Positions 53,635 to 62,667 of a stretch of 64,000 nucleotides of DNA are shown here, in pieces (positions within the stretch are counted from its first letter, which is position 1; every line of letters begins with the position of its first letter). The notes beneath the pieces are model-generated. The model did no database searches. It was not told the origin of the DNA and saw nothing but the letters and a program-made list of their open reading frames with translations. Source of the DNA: FEB-25 sp963726315 (lineage in GTDB: Bacteria > Chloroflexota > Anaerolineae > Anaerolineales > UBA4823); the NCBI GenBank assembly GCA_963726315.1, contig CAVSBZ010000001.1:62001-126000 (forward strand), given 5' to 3'. Made by a program: the position numbers and the translations under genes.

Positions 53635-54705
53635 CTATGCCTCGCCCTTGAGGGCTAAAAACTTGTGGATGGATTTAAACGTGTCTGCGACCGCGGCTTC
53701 CCTGACGGTATAACGCTTTTCTTCCTCCACATCCATCGAGACGTAGACCAGACCCGCCAGGCGCAAGGCACTCAGATGGTGGGTGACCGTCGGTGCCCGC
53801 AGGCGCAGTTTGCGAGCCAGCTGTGAAGGAGTTTGAGGTTGATCCCTCAAATAGCGCAGGATGAGCAGACGGGTGGGATCGGAAAGCGCCTTGAGCGCTC
53901 TCAACATGGCATCAGGGATCACTTCGCCTGGCACGAGTGCAACTTCAGCCGGACGGGCACCGAAAAGCACCACCCAGTGTTTGGGGATTAGCGTGTCATA
54001 CATCACCAGGGGGGTGGTCCAATAGGAGGGGGCAAAGGTGACTTGCTCAGCTTCCTCAAAAGCGGCGATCTTCACCCCCTGGGAGAGCTCCACCATAAGC
54101 TGGGGGAAATCGAGTTGGGCAGCGAAAAGCTGGGCCCGATCCAACGCCTGCTGCAGGTAAGGCCTGATGCGGCGCTCTTCTTCGGCAAAAAAAACCGAGA
54201 CATATTCCTGCAGTGCTTCAAGGTACAAACCGCCAAATTCTTCAGCACGCGACCAGCGACCCAAAGTGTTAACCAATTCATCGGGGGAGGGGGGATTTTC
54301 TTTTTGCGGATAATTTGACTGCAGCAGGGTCAGATTTTGTTGATTCCAGGAACCCCTGGATTTCACCTCACACAGGATTTCCAGCAATTGGGATGGGACG
54401 TCGGCATGGTCCGCCAGGATGGGCAAGCGGTCGGCAGGATCGACCCGCGCTAAAGCCTTAAGGACGCTCTCGGCATCCCTGGGCTCGGGCAAACCGGAGA
54501 CCCAGGAAATGGGAGTGGTGAAAAATAGATATTGAGCATCTTCAAGCACACAACGCAGGGAGGGTGCCAAACGTGAACGCACTCCAGCAGCCCAAGACCC
54601 ACGCAATCCAAACCTTTCAGGGTGATGCAGCACATGCAGGCTGGCGAAAAGGTCGTAGGCTGTACCCAGGCTCCAACGTACAATAGGTTTTTTAAATTTT
54701 GCCAT
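53635..54705 (-). CDS. ArsR-type winged-helix transcriptional regulator with large N-terminal domain
   Basis: 356 residues. The first 250 have no recognised fold; the C-terminal 80 hold an ArsR-like winged helix: 'ALSDPTRLLILRYLRDQPQT', 'PSQLARKLRLRAPTVTHHLSALRLAGLV'-type helices. Probably controls the MFS gene it precedes. No Shine-Dalgarno sequence; a TATCAT lies 11 nt before the ATG, so the mRNA may be nearly leaderless. A GTGCT/AGCAC inverted repeat sits just upstream. Confidence 0.83.
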   Translation of the reverse strand: MAKFKKPIVRWSLGTAYDLFASLHVLHHPERFGLRGSWAAGVRSRLAPSLRCVLEDAQYLFFTTPISWVSGLPEPRDAESVLKALARVDPADRLPILADHADVPSQLLEILCEVKSRGSWNQQNLTLLQSNYPQKENPPSPDELVNTLGRWSRAEEFGGLYLEALQEYVSVFFAEEERRIRPYLQQALDRAQLFAAQLDFPQLMVELSQGVKIAAFEEAEQVTFAPSYWTTPLVMYDTLIPKHWVVLFGARPAEVALVPGEVIPDAMLRALKALSDPTRLLILRYLRDQPQTPSQLARKLRLRAPTVTHHLSALRLAGLVYVSMDVEEEKRYTVREAAVADTFKSIHKFLALKGEA

Positions 54706-54887
54706 CGAATTTTATGATATTATGTGCTGGTAATAGCACGTAGATCCATTATCGAATAGTGTTTTTCGCAATAGATATTAGATATTTATCTAATTAGATA
54801 ATAATCTAACATTTTATAATTGTCAACTTCTTTGCTGTGGGGAAAAACTACGATGATGATGTTGCAGGCTACGCTCAAGGAGGAGAT

Positions 54888-55022
54888 ATGATGAAAAAAC
54901 TGTGGTATCGCATTTGTCTGTCGGTGTTCCTGGTGCTGTCTTTAACTGGCTGTGGGGCTATTCGAGGGGTGGGGAATGGTTTACTTAATGGATTTAAAGG
55001 TTTTAACATCCACTTTCCATAA
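54888..55022 (+). CDS. Very small lipoprotein (entericidin-like)
   Basis: 44 residues. Signal peptide with lipobox LTGC (Cys22), followed by GAIRGVGNGLLNGFKG, which resembles entericidin-type mini-lipoproteins. AAGGAGGAGAT precedes the double ATG. Probably a surface peptide; function unknown. Confidence 0.6.
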   Translation: MMKKLWYRICLSVFLVLSLTGCGAIRGVGNGLLNGFKGFNIHFP

Positions 55023-55095
55023 AAAGATCGGCTCTGTTGCCCTATGGCTATTGTGCAGAGACACCGCCACGGGGGAGTAGATTATCTTACTTTTT

Positions 55096-55446
55096 ATATC
55101 CACAAAACTGTGGATAACTCAATAAATATTGTGGATAACTCATCCAAATTGTGGATAACTCAGTAACTTTCAAAATATTTTATGTCCCACTGACCCCATA
55201 TAGCAGGGATACAAGCAGTGCATACCCCAGATGTATTTATAAGGGTGTGGGATAAGAAAACTCGGTGGATTATCCACAACACATCACAAGGTAGCTGGGG
55301 ACAAAGCAAGATCAAAAACAACCCATATGTATCCCCTGTACCTTGATCAATACCCACCTGTAGCGGGTAAAGGCTCCAAAGTTATACTTATCCACATATC
55401 CACAGGCTCTACTACGACTACTATTAATTAACATATATATATAACT
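55096..55446. other. DnaA-box cluster, candidate oriC or DnaA-binding locus
   Basis: Five perfect TTATCCACA boxes: three on the minus strand at 55109-55117, 55130-55138 and 55150-55158 (spacing 21 and 20 bp, about two helical turns), and two on the plus strand at 55270-55278 and 55388-55396. Two one-mismatch boxes (ATATCCACA) lie at 55096 and 55396. An AT-rich tract (55417-55446) follows, suited to unwinding. Neither dnaA nor dnaN is nearby. Confidence 0.65.
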
Positions 55447-55598
55447 ATTGATTCTGTGATCAAGCACACCGAAACGGTTCAGAAAGCATAAATTTCCCCA
55501 TCGATCACAAAAAAAGGTAAGTATGGACAATTTGAAATATTGTGTTTTCGTACTTACTCATCAAAATTAAAATAATAGCCAAAGCATCGAAAATGTTA

Positions 55599-55673
55599 GT
55601 GGAAGATTGCTTCTTCAGGCTACGAAGTGTGGTCATAACCCAAGATGTGGATTACGCCCTCATCGCAATGACA
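55599..55673. repeat. CATTGCG-type inverted-repeat element, compact copy
   Basis: Shares GTGGAAGATTGCTTCTTC (55599-55616) and CTCATCGCAATGACA (55659-55673) with the element at 12156-12327, in the opposite orientation. Confidence 0.7.
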
Positions 55674-55728
55674 ATAATAGGTGGTTGTCAGTACAAATAG
55701 GATTAAAAACAATTGGGGCGCGGCTCAT

Positions 55729-55869
55729 TCCTGTTTTAGAGACGTATAAAAAAGATACCCCCTCCTACCTCCCCCAAAAACAAAAAAAGTTTTTAGGGGA
55801 GGAGTATTGAGGTAAGAACTTTGCGATGGGCGAATTAATATGAAAATTTACATAATGGGTGAGTAATTT
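55729..55869. repeat. Dispersed intergenic repeat family, full copy 3
   Basis: About 141 bp collinear with 41861-42002, with the same C-rich/G-rich inverted arms. Ends 5 bp before the stop codon of the M28 peptidase gene, so it may also influence transcript ends. Confidence 0.75.
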
Positions 55870-55874
55870 CTGAG

Positions 55875-58800
55875 CTATCTCCTGATGATAGGCATCAGTA
55901 TTGTATACACAGGCGGTGGAACCGTCGCCGTGGTAGTCACCTCAGCTGAAGCGGTAATGAGTGGATCCAATACCGAGGTGATAGACAGGGTGGTCACATC
56001 CATATCACCATCTGCTGCTCCAGCCGGCACCGTCACCAAAACGGTGACCGTAATGCTTTCACCGGGAGTCACAGTACCGGTGTTATCGCCACCCGGCAAG
56101 GTGGCAGTCCATACCCCGCTTAGCTCAAGATTGAAGGAGTCGTTGTAATCACCGGAATTGGTCACCTGGAATTCGTAGCTGACCACTTCAAGTGGATTGC
56201 CGCTCTTGCCATCTGGAGCAAACACCTCACCGCCAGGGTTCACGACAGCATTGGTCGTACCCGTGGCAGTGTCAATACCGCCCACGCTACCTGAGGCGAG
56301 CAAGGTGAAGGTGTCTGCAGCGATGATCACATCAGGATAGAGGGGTATCGTTACGGTAACAGGGATGGTCGTTGATGCACCTGAGGCCAGCACTCCGGCT
56401 GTGGAAGGTGCTTCCGTTGGCCAGAGACCATCCACGCTCAGCAGGACTTCCTGTTCCATGGTGGCTTCATTTGTCACCGTATACACATAGCTCACTTGCA
56501 TGCCGGGTGAACCCGTTTTGATTTGCTCAGCAGGGGTGATGGACACGTCTATTGGAGGCTCGCAGCCGCCGAAGAAGCTCACCGTGCGATCCATGACGGC
56601 AGACCGGTCAGCCAGCCCGGAGATGGCTTCGAATGGATAACCCAGGAAGACAGTGTTGAAGGTGGAACCAGCATAGCTCACCGCGGCATTACCCTGGTTC
56701 CCACTGAAAGCCACTTGCCCCTGTGCATCGGGGTTGATCGTGTCGGAGTAGTTGGTAAAGGGATAACTCAGGCTGTATGGTCCCAGACCGGCGTAATCGT
56801 TCTGACCGGTCACCGTCGTTTGACCGACGTCGCTGACATAGTTCAAGATGTGCAGGTAATTCTCGGTAAAGGGAGTCAGACCCACATCATAAAGATAGTC
56901 CTGGCTGGACAGGAAGAAGTTTCCGCCTTGATCCAGGTAGGAGCCAACCGCAGCTTCATTATCATTGTTGAAAGTATTCGAAAAAGGATAACCGGTGAAC
57001 CACAAAACCTGCCGGTAGCCTGCCATATCAGCATCGGCAGGGTTACCCTGAGAGGAAACGTCCCACAAATTGTAGCCATAGCCAAGATTATCCAATGCGC
57101 TGGTATAGGCTGTGCGCACATCGGGATCATCCATGTCGTCATCCACCAGCAAGATGCAAGGCAGCGGGTCAAGGTAGAAATCGACGGTAAGGTCATCATT
57201 CACCACAACCTGTTGCGTCTGCTGCATGTGCATATCGGCTTGAGCCTTGAGATGCCATGTGCCTTCAGCGACACTTATGGTGTAGAAACCATCCGGGTCG
57301 GTATCGACGGGTGGAAGAGGGGCATCGGAGAACTGGACGGTACCCTGCAAGGGGTCGCCACTGACCGAGTCATAAAGATGACCACTGATCACATGCGTGG
57401 GTAGTGTCTCCAAGGCAAAGTCTACCGTTGTGACGGTATCAGTTGTGATGCCAACGCCAGAGATGGTGACGGGCAGATAACCGTAGGTTGATGCTGAAAC
57501 AGAATAGTCGCCTGCCATCAAGGTGCGGGTGTAATAGCCGCTTGGATCGGTGGTGGCGGGATAAGCATGCCCCAAACCATCATCAGCCGTAACCGTCGCA
57601 GCTTCTAAAGGCGCTCCACCATCGGCGGCTGTGACGTGTCCATCCAGGTGACCCACGCCGGTGGGGATGAGGCAGCCGCTCATGTGGGCAAAGGTACCAA
57701 CGGAGGCTTTTACAAAATCGGTGAAATAAGGTGGGTCGGTGTGCGCCGAGGTATCCTGCGGGCCGTGGTAATAGGGGTTGAAATCGTCTTCCCCTTCGAT
57801 ACCCAAGATAGACGGATAGCCGTAGTCTAAAAATGAAGTGTGGTCGCTAGAGCCATCGTAACCTGTACCAATGACGGGTTGAAGATTGATGCTATAAGCG
57901 TCCAGTACATCCGAAAATAAATAGGCTAATTCATGAGAACCGGGTACAGACGACCTATAGCCCAGATAAATCGTTGGAGCGCTGGAGGGCGTATTCCAGG
58001 CGATCATGTCCAGGTTCAAGTAACCGACGATATTTTCTCCGGAATTATAGACATGCTGGGCATAGGCGGCACTACCCAACAAACCCTGTTCCTCACCCGT
58101 CCAGAAGGCGAAACGCAAGGTGCAACCCCACTGGTACTGCGACATAATATCGGCTGCAATCAGGGCAGCCACCGAACCGCTGGCATTATCGTCTGCACCA
58201 GCAGGAACCGACTGTACATCATCGATGTGGCCTCCGATGATGAACACGTTTTCTGGGTTGACCAGCCCGGGAATCTCGCCGATCACATCGGGGTTGGTGG
58301 CATTATTCCACTGATAATATTCCACACCCAGCCCCAAGTCGTTGGACATGTGCTGACCGACGAAACTGGTGGCTTTCTGGATGGGTATTCCACTATCGGT
58401 TCTGCGTGAAGTGATGGTGTACTCGGCCCCATCCACCCACACCGGCAGCTCGCCTGCCAGCTGGCGGTCATAGGTATACACCTGCGTCTCTGTGACCTGG
58501 TCCATCATGCCCTGGATCAGCGGGTCAGGCACCACCACGTCTGGGAAAACCTTCTCTGCCTGAGCTGCCGGCAGCGGCTTGGGAGTGAGGCTGATCAAGC
58601 GCAGCTCGGCGCCGGCTAGCGTAAGGGCATCCACCATGGAAGGATCCATGCGCAGCAAAACGCTGTTCTTTATCGAAAGCAGCACCTGCCCATAGTTGGA
58701 AAAATCAGGGGCAGGGCGGCTGGATAAGGTTTGAGCCATATAGTAGGAGCCTGAGCCAAGGGCAGGGTCGAGCAGCTGGTAAGTCAATCCTGCTTGCGTG

Positions 58801-59027
58801 ATCAATTCCAACCCGCGTTGGTCGCTACCGGTCAGCAGGCCTGCATCCAGCATACTGTACATGGGCAGCCCGGTGGACGCAAAGCGGTTGAGATCGTCAG
58901 CAACACCAAGCTCGACGTACACAAGAGCCCGCTGGTCTGTTGGAGGTGCGGAGGCGGCCGTGGCACTACCGCCAATAGAAACCAATAGAGCCAGGAGCAT
59001 AATGATGGTAAAGAAACGGCTTTTCAT
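55875..59027 (-). CDS. Secreted M28-family metallopeptidase with repeat domains
   Basis: 1050 residues. Signal peptide (1-25), then an M28 zinc peptidase: ligands in HIDD (His267, Asp269), 'ADDNASGS', 'TGEEQG', 'NLDMIAWN' and 'SDHTSF'. Two carboxypeptidase-regulatory-like beta domains follow (from 'GHLDGHVTAADGG' and 'ISGHLYDSVSGDP'), then an alpha/beta region ('CILLVDDDMDDPD') and C-terminal beta-sandwich repeats. Ends in ILMPIIRR, like the tail of the paralogue upstream. An extracellular aminopeptidase-type enzyme supplying peptides. AAGGAG precedes the ATG. Confidence 0.87.
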   Translation of the reverse strand: MKSRFFTIIMLLALLVSIGGSATAASAPPTDQRALVYVELGVADDLNRFASTGLPMYSMLDAGLLTGSDQRGLELITQAGLTYQLLDPALGSGSYYMAQTLSSRPAPDFSNYGQVLLSIKNSVLLRMDPSMVDALTLAGAELRLISLTPKPLPAAQAEKVFPDVVVPDPLIQGMMDQVTETQVYTYDRQLAGELPVWVDGAEYTITSRRTDSGIPIQKATSFVGQHMSNDLGLGVEYYQWNNATNPDVIGEIPGLVNPENVFIIGGHIDDVQSVPAGADDNASGSVAALIAADIMSQYQWGCTLRFAFWTGEEQGLLGSAAYAQHVYNSGENIVGYLNLDMIAWNTPSSAPTIYLGYRSSVPGSHELAYLFSDVLDAYSINLQPVIGTGYDGSSDHTSFLDYGYPSILGIEGEDDFNPYYHGPQDTSAHTDPPYFTDFVKASVGTFAHMSGCLIPTGVGHLDGHVTAADGGAPLEAATVTADDGLGHAYPATTDPSGYYTRTLMAGDYSVSASTYGYLPVTISGVGITTDTVTTVDFALETLPTHVISGHLYDSVSGDPLQGTVQFSDAPLPPVDTDPDGFYTISVAEGTWHLKAQADMHMQQTQQVVVNDDLTVDFYLDPLPCILLVDDDMDDPDVRTAYTSALDNLGYGYNLWDVSSQGNPADADMAGYRQVLWFTGYPFSNTFNNDNEAAVGSYLDQGGNFFLSSQDYLYDVGLTPFTENYLHILNYVSDVGQTTVTGQNDYAGLGPYSLSYPFTNYSDTINPDAQGQVAFSGNQGNAAVSYAGSTFNTVFLGYPFEAISGLADRSAVMDRTVSFFGGCEPPIDVSITPAEQIKTGSPGMQVSYVYTVTNEATMEQEVLLSVDGLWPTEAPSTAGVLASGASTTIPVTVTIPLYPDVIIAADTFTLLASGSVGGIDTATGTTNAVVNPGGEVFAPDGKSGNPLEVVSYEFQVTNSGDYNDSFNLELSGVWTATLPGGDNTGTVTPGESITVTVLVTVPAGAADGDMDVTTLSITSVLDPLITASAEVTTTATVPPPVYTILMPIIRR

Positions 59028-59208
59028 TGTGTATTCTCCTTGTATTGTATTAAGGGAAATGGTGGAGATAAAACAGTTATCAGGGATTTATGCCAAGCGG
59101 AACCAATAAATACTGCCGGGTTATCTAAATTGACCCATCAACAGCTAAAATTATAGCTTAAATTAATCCCAAATAAGACCCCAATTAGAAGCGAACATCA
59201 TTTTCTCA

Positions 59209-59307
59209 TCCGGTTGGTCTTCCCCACCAGTCCCTGCGTGTGCATACCGAGCTAATCTACAAGGATGACAGCGGACCCAAGGTTATCCCAGTGACCGTAG
59301 ATTGAAA
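59209..59307 (+). pseudogene. Possible coding remnant
   Basis: A stop-terminated frame of some 30 codons with GC-rich third positions ('GLPHQSLRVHTELIYKDD'...'VIPVTVD') lies in the 386-bp gap between the two peptidase genes. No start codon or ribosome binding site. May be the 3' scrap of a lost gene; nothing identifies it. The rest of the gap shows nothing besides the hairpin below. Confidence 0.2.
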
Positions 59308-59368
59308 GAGTGCGTCATGTTCACCGATTCGAACCTTATAAGGCACAAGCTGCCCAATATTAATATAA

Positions 59369-59402
59369 AACACCAGGTGGCTTCGTCGTGCCACCTGGTG
59401 TT
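59369..59402 (-). terminator. Intrinsic terminator after the second M28 gene
   Basis: Perfect 13-bp stem (59369-59381 with 59390-59402), 8-nt loop, followed on the minus strand by TTATATTAATA. Ends the 59414-61333 transcript. Confidence 0.8.
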
Positions 59403-59413
59403 ATTTTTAAACG

Positions 59414-61333
59414 CTAATACCGGTTAAGGAAAGGCAGGAAAAATTCAAAGGTAGGTAATTCAACCGTAACTTCGTGATTTATTTGATCATCCCCACAGGC
59501 GTTCTCTGCAGTTACATTGACGGAATAAGCACCCGCACTGGCATAGGTGTGGGTTACAGTTTCACCGGTAGCAGTGACTGTATCCCCGAAGTCCCAGATG
59601 AAATCGATCGGCTGGGTGCCATCGGCTACAGCGGTAAATGTGATCAACTCACCCTTGAACGGCTCCAGAGGCAACCAGGTGAAATCCAGACCAGCTACGG
59701 GAACGCAGGCTGATTCCAGGGCAAAGTCAAGCGTGGTGGTAGCGCCGGCATTGACCACCACACCACCCATCAGTGCAGACTGGTATCCATCGGCGGAAAC
59801 TGTGACGGTGTAAGTGTCTGCGGGAAGGGTGATGGTGTAATAACCGCTGAGGTCGGTGGAGTAAGCGAAGCTATCACCCTGGCTATTTTCGGCGGTAACG
59901 GCTGCGCCTGCAATGGGTGCCCCACCGCTGGCAGAGGTCACATGACCATCCAGGGAGCCATTGTCAGCAGGGATGAGACAACCGGTCATATGGGCATAGG
60001 TGGCAATGGAGGCCTTGACGAAGTCGGTGAAGTAACCCGGGTCGGTATGGGCGGGAGTATCTGCCGGGCTATGGTAATAAGGATTAAAATCACCATGAAC
60101 ATCATCTTCGATGGCCAGGATGGAGTTAAAGCCATAATCCCAAAAAGAATTATGGTCACTGCCCCACATATCAGGAGCGTAGTCGGGGAGGAGATTGATA
60201 TTATATGCAGGGAGCACATCCGCGAAGAGCTGTGCCAATTGCTGGGATTGCGGTATTGCAGTGGAGTAGGCCAGGGTGATGTAGGGATCAGAGCCAACCG
60301 TATTCCAGGCGATCATATCCAGGTTCAGGTATCCGATGATATTTTCACCCGAGCTGTATGCATGCTGGGCATAGGCACTACTGCCCAACAGACCCTGTTC
60401 CTCACCCGTCCAAAAGGCGAAGCGCAGGGTGCAGCCCCACTGGTACTGCGAGAGGATATCGGCAGCTAAAAGCGTAGCAACCGAGCCGCTGCCATTATCG
60501 TCTGCACCCGGGACGCCGCTGACATCATCAAGGTGAGCCCCGATGATGAAGATATCATCCGGGTTGACCTGCCCGGGGATCTCACCGATCACATCAGGGT
60601 TGGTGGCATTATTCCACACGTAATTCTCAACTCCCAATCCCAGGTCGTTAGCCATATGCTGCCCGACGAATTTGGCGGCTTTCTCGATGGGAGAGCCACT
60701 ATAGGTGTAACGTGAGGTGATCGTGGACCATGCCCCATCCACCCATACCGGCAGCTCGCCTGCCAGCTGGCGGTCGTAGGTGTAAACCTGCGTCTCTGTC
60801 ACCTGGTCAATCATCCCCTGGATGATTGGATCGGGCTCGATGACCGTTGGGAACACCTGGGTGGTATCTGAAGCAGGCAGAGGTTTGGGGGTAAGGGTGA
60901 TCTTGCGTAGCTCGGCACCAGCCTGGGTGAGCGCAGCCACTTTCTGCGGTGACAGGCGCAGCAGCACGCTGCTGGAGCTATCAAGCAAGACCTGCCCATA
61001 AGCGGCATAATCAGGGTTTGGGCGGTTGGAGCGTACGGTTGCCTGGTAGTAAGAACCGGATGCCAAGTTAGGGTCGATCACCTGGTAGGTCAATCCGGCT
61101 GCTTTCAGGTCATCCTGACCGGCCTGGTCTGCACCAGTGAGCAAACCTCCATCCAGCATGGCAAACAAATCCAGCCCGGTGGAGGCGAACCGAGTCATGT
61201 CATCCACAGCGCTGATTTGGACATATACCAGCGCTGGTTGATCACCCGAGATCACGGGTGAAGCCTGAGCAGTGGCAGTTAATGTCACCAATAAAACTAA
61301 AAGCATCAAAACACTGACAATACGGTTTTTCAT
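59414..61333 (-). CDS. Secreted M28-family metallopeptidase with PKD domain
   Basis: 639 residues from the ATG at 61333 (AAAGGAG 8 nt upstream). Signal peptide (1-25 or so), M28 domain with HLDD (His267, the same position as in the paralogue), 'GADDNGSGS', 'TGEEQG', 'SDHNSF'; one carboxypeptidase-regulatory-like domain, then a PKD domain ('IDFIWDFGDTVTATGE', 'VTHTYASAGAYSV'). Ends FFLPFLNRY. A tandem duplicate of the gene at 55875-59027 with different C-terminal modules. Confidence 0.88.
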   Translation of the reverse strand: MKNRIVSVLMLLVLLVTLTATAQASPVISGDQPALVYVQISAVDDMTRFASTGLDLFAMLDGGLLTGADQAGQDDLKAAGLTYQVIDPNLASGSYYQATVRSNRPNPDYAAYGQVLLDSSSSVLLRLSPQKVAALTQAGAELRKITLTPKPLPASDTTQVFPTVIEPDPIIQGMIDQVTETQVYTYDRQLAGELPVWVDGAWSTITSRYTYSGSPIEKAAKFVGQHMANDLGLGVENYVWNNATNPDVIGEIPGQVNPDDIFIIGAHLDDVSGVPGADDNGSGSVATLLAADILSQYQWGCTLRFAFWTGEEQGLLGSSAYAQHAYSSGENIIGYLNLDMIAWNTVGSDPYITLAYSTAIPQSQQLAQLFADVLPAYNINLLPDYAPDMWGSDHNSFWDYGFNSILAIEDDVHGDFNPYYHSPADTPAHTDPGYFTDFVKASIATYAHMTGCLIPADNGSLDGHVTSASGGAPIAGAAVTAENSQGDSFAYSTDLSGYYTITLPADTYTVTVSADGYQSALMGGVVVNAGATTTLDFALESACVPVAGLDFTWLPLEPFKGELITFTAVADGTQPIDFIWDFGDTVTATGETVTHTYASAGAYSVNVTAENACGDDQINHEVTVELPTFEFFLPFLNRY

Positions 61334-61368
61334 TGAGCATTCTCCTTTATCCAAGTATATTTAGAGGT

Positions 61369-62667
61369 CTAAAGCTGCCTGACCTTGGGATAGCGAACAG
61401 CGACAAAGATTCCATAGACCAGCGATAGGACTGCACCAATCCCTACCGCCAGGGGGGCTCCAAGCCAATCGGCGACAAACCCTGCCTGCAAGCCACCTAA
61501 ACGGAACATGGTCTGGAACGTCATGGTATACACGCCCATCACCCGGCCGCGTAATTCATCTGGTGTGACGAACTGCAATAAAGTATTGGCGAGCGCGTTC
61601 TGCCAGACGAAGCTGAAACCGATGAATAACATCAGGACGAGAGAAATAGAAAATTGGGATGAAAATGCAAACAACAGCAGGAATAATGGGAAAGCCAGGT
61701 TTCCCACGGTGAGCAAGCGACCACGCCTGGCATTTGACGGAAGCGATGCAACCACCAGTGCCCCAACCACTGCACCGACACCGAGCATCGAATACAACAT
61801 CCCGAGCGGTAATGCTTCGGGAGCCTGGCAGCCGGTATGGAAGGTAATCGTGTTACAGATAGAGACCACCACAGGGAGGGCGCTGCGCTTTAATATATCA
61901 CTGGCAAAAACAGGCAGAAGGGTGTTGTAAGGCATGGAAAGGAAGGCGCTTACGGCGATAAGACTTATCAAAATGAGGATGGTTTGGCGTTCGAGGATAA
62001 AGCGCACACCCCCCAGCATGTGTTTTACCGGGCTGGCATTACTTTCAGGGTGGGCGATGGGTTTCGGTAAACCGTGCATCATAAGCAAACTTATGATCAC
62101 GGCAATAAAAGATAACCCATTAATGAAGAAAGCATTGCCGGCACCGGTCGTCGCAACCAGTATGCCTGCCAGGGCGGGACCGATGGCACGGGCAGCATTG
62201 AACATGGCAGAGTTCAGACCGATGGCGCTGGTCAGGTCTTCTTTACCATCGACCATATCGACGGTGAACGCTTGCCTGGCGGGTAAATCCACCGCAATGA
62301 CCGCCCCCAAGATGAATGCCATCACATATACCTGCCAGATCTGGATCTTTCCCGTCCAGGTCAGCGCTGCTAATACGAGCGCCTGAACCAGCATGATGGA
62401 TTGGGTGACCAGGAGGATGGTGCGCTTGGGGAAACGGTCGGTAATCGAACCACCCCACAGGGAGAGTGGGATGAGCGGGACCAGACCGATAAAACTGATA
62501 ATGCCGAGCGAGGTGGCTGAACCAGTCAGGTGGTATACCAGCACCTGCTGCGCCATGGTTTGCATCCAGGTGCCGATCAGGGAAATCCCCTGACCTACAA
62601 ACCACAGGGAATAATTGCGGTGATGGAAGGCGCGAAAGGTGGCTGGCAGGCGGAGACTGGTAAACAT
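61369..62667 (-). CDS. MFS transporter (EntS-like MFS_3 type)
   Basis: 432 residues, about 12 helices, with 'GGSITDRFPKRTILL', 'LPARQAFTVDMV' and 'ELRGRVMGVY'. This group exports siderophores or other small molecules. The segment 'SICNTITFHTGCQAPEALPLG' between two helices is an unusual Cys-containing insert. The ATG immediately follows the mutS2 stop (TAAATG), so translation is coupled. Confidence 0.88.
   Translation of the reverse strand: MFTSLRLPATFRAFHHRNYSLWFVGQGISLIGTWMQTMAQQVLVYHLTGSATSLGIISFIGLVPLIPLSLWGGSITDRFPKRTILLVTQSIMLVQALVLAALTWTGKIQIWQVYVMAFILGAVIAVDLPARQAFTVDMVDGKEDLTSAIGLNSAMFNAARAIGPALAGILVATTGAGNAFFINGLSFIAVIISLLMMHGLPKPIAHPESNASPVKHMLGGVRFILERQTILILISLIAVSAFLSMPYNTLLPVFASDILKRSALPVVVSICNTITFHTGCQAPEALPLGMLYSMLGVGAVVGALVVASLPSNARRGRLLTVGNLAFPLFLLLFAFSSQFSISLVLMLFIGFSFVWQNALANTLLQFVTPDELRGRVMGVYTMTFQTMFRLGGLQAGFVADWLGAPLAVGIGAVLSLVYGIFVAVRYPKVRQL

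Noticed and set aside
56523..57404. 293-codon frame on the plus strand
   Set aside because: Antisense to the M28 peptidase gene; composition artefact.
59316..59351. GATTCGAACC stretch resembling a tRNA T arm on the minus strand
   Set aside because: No anticodon arm or acceptor pairing can be built around it.
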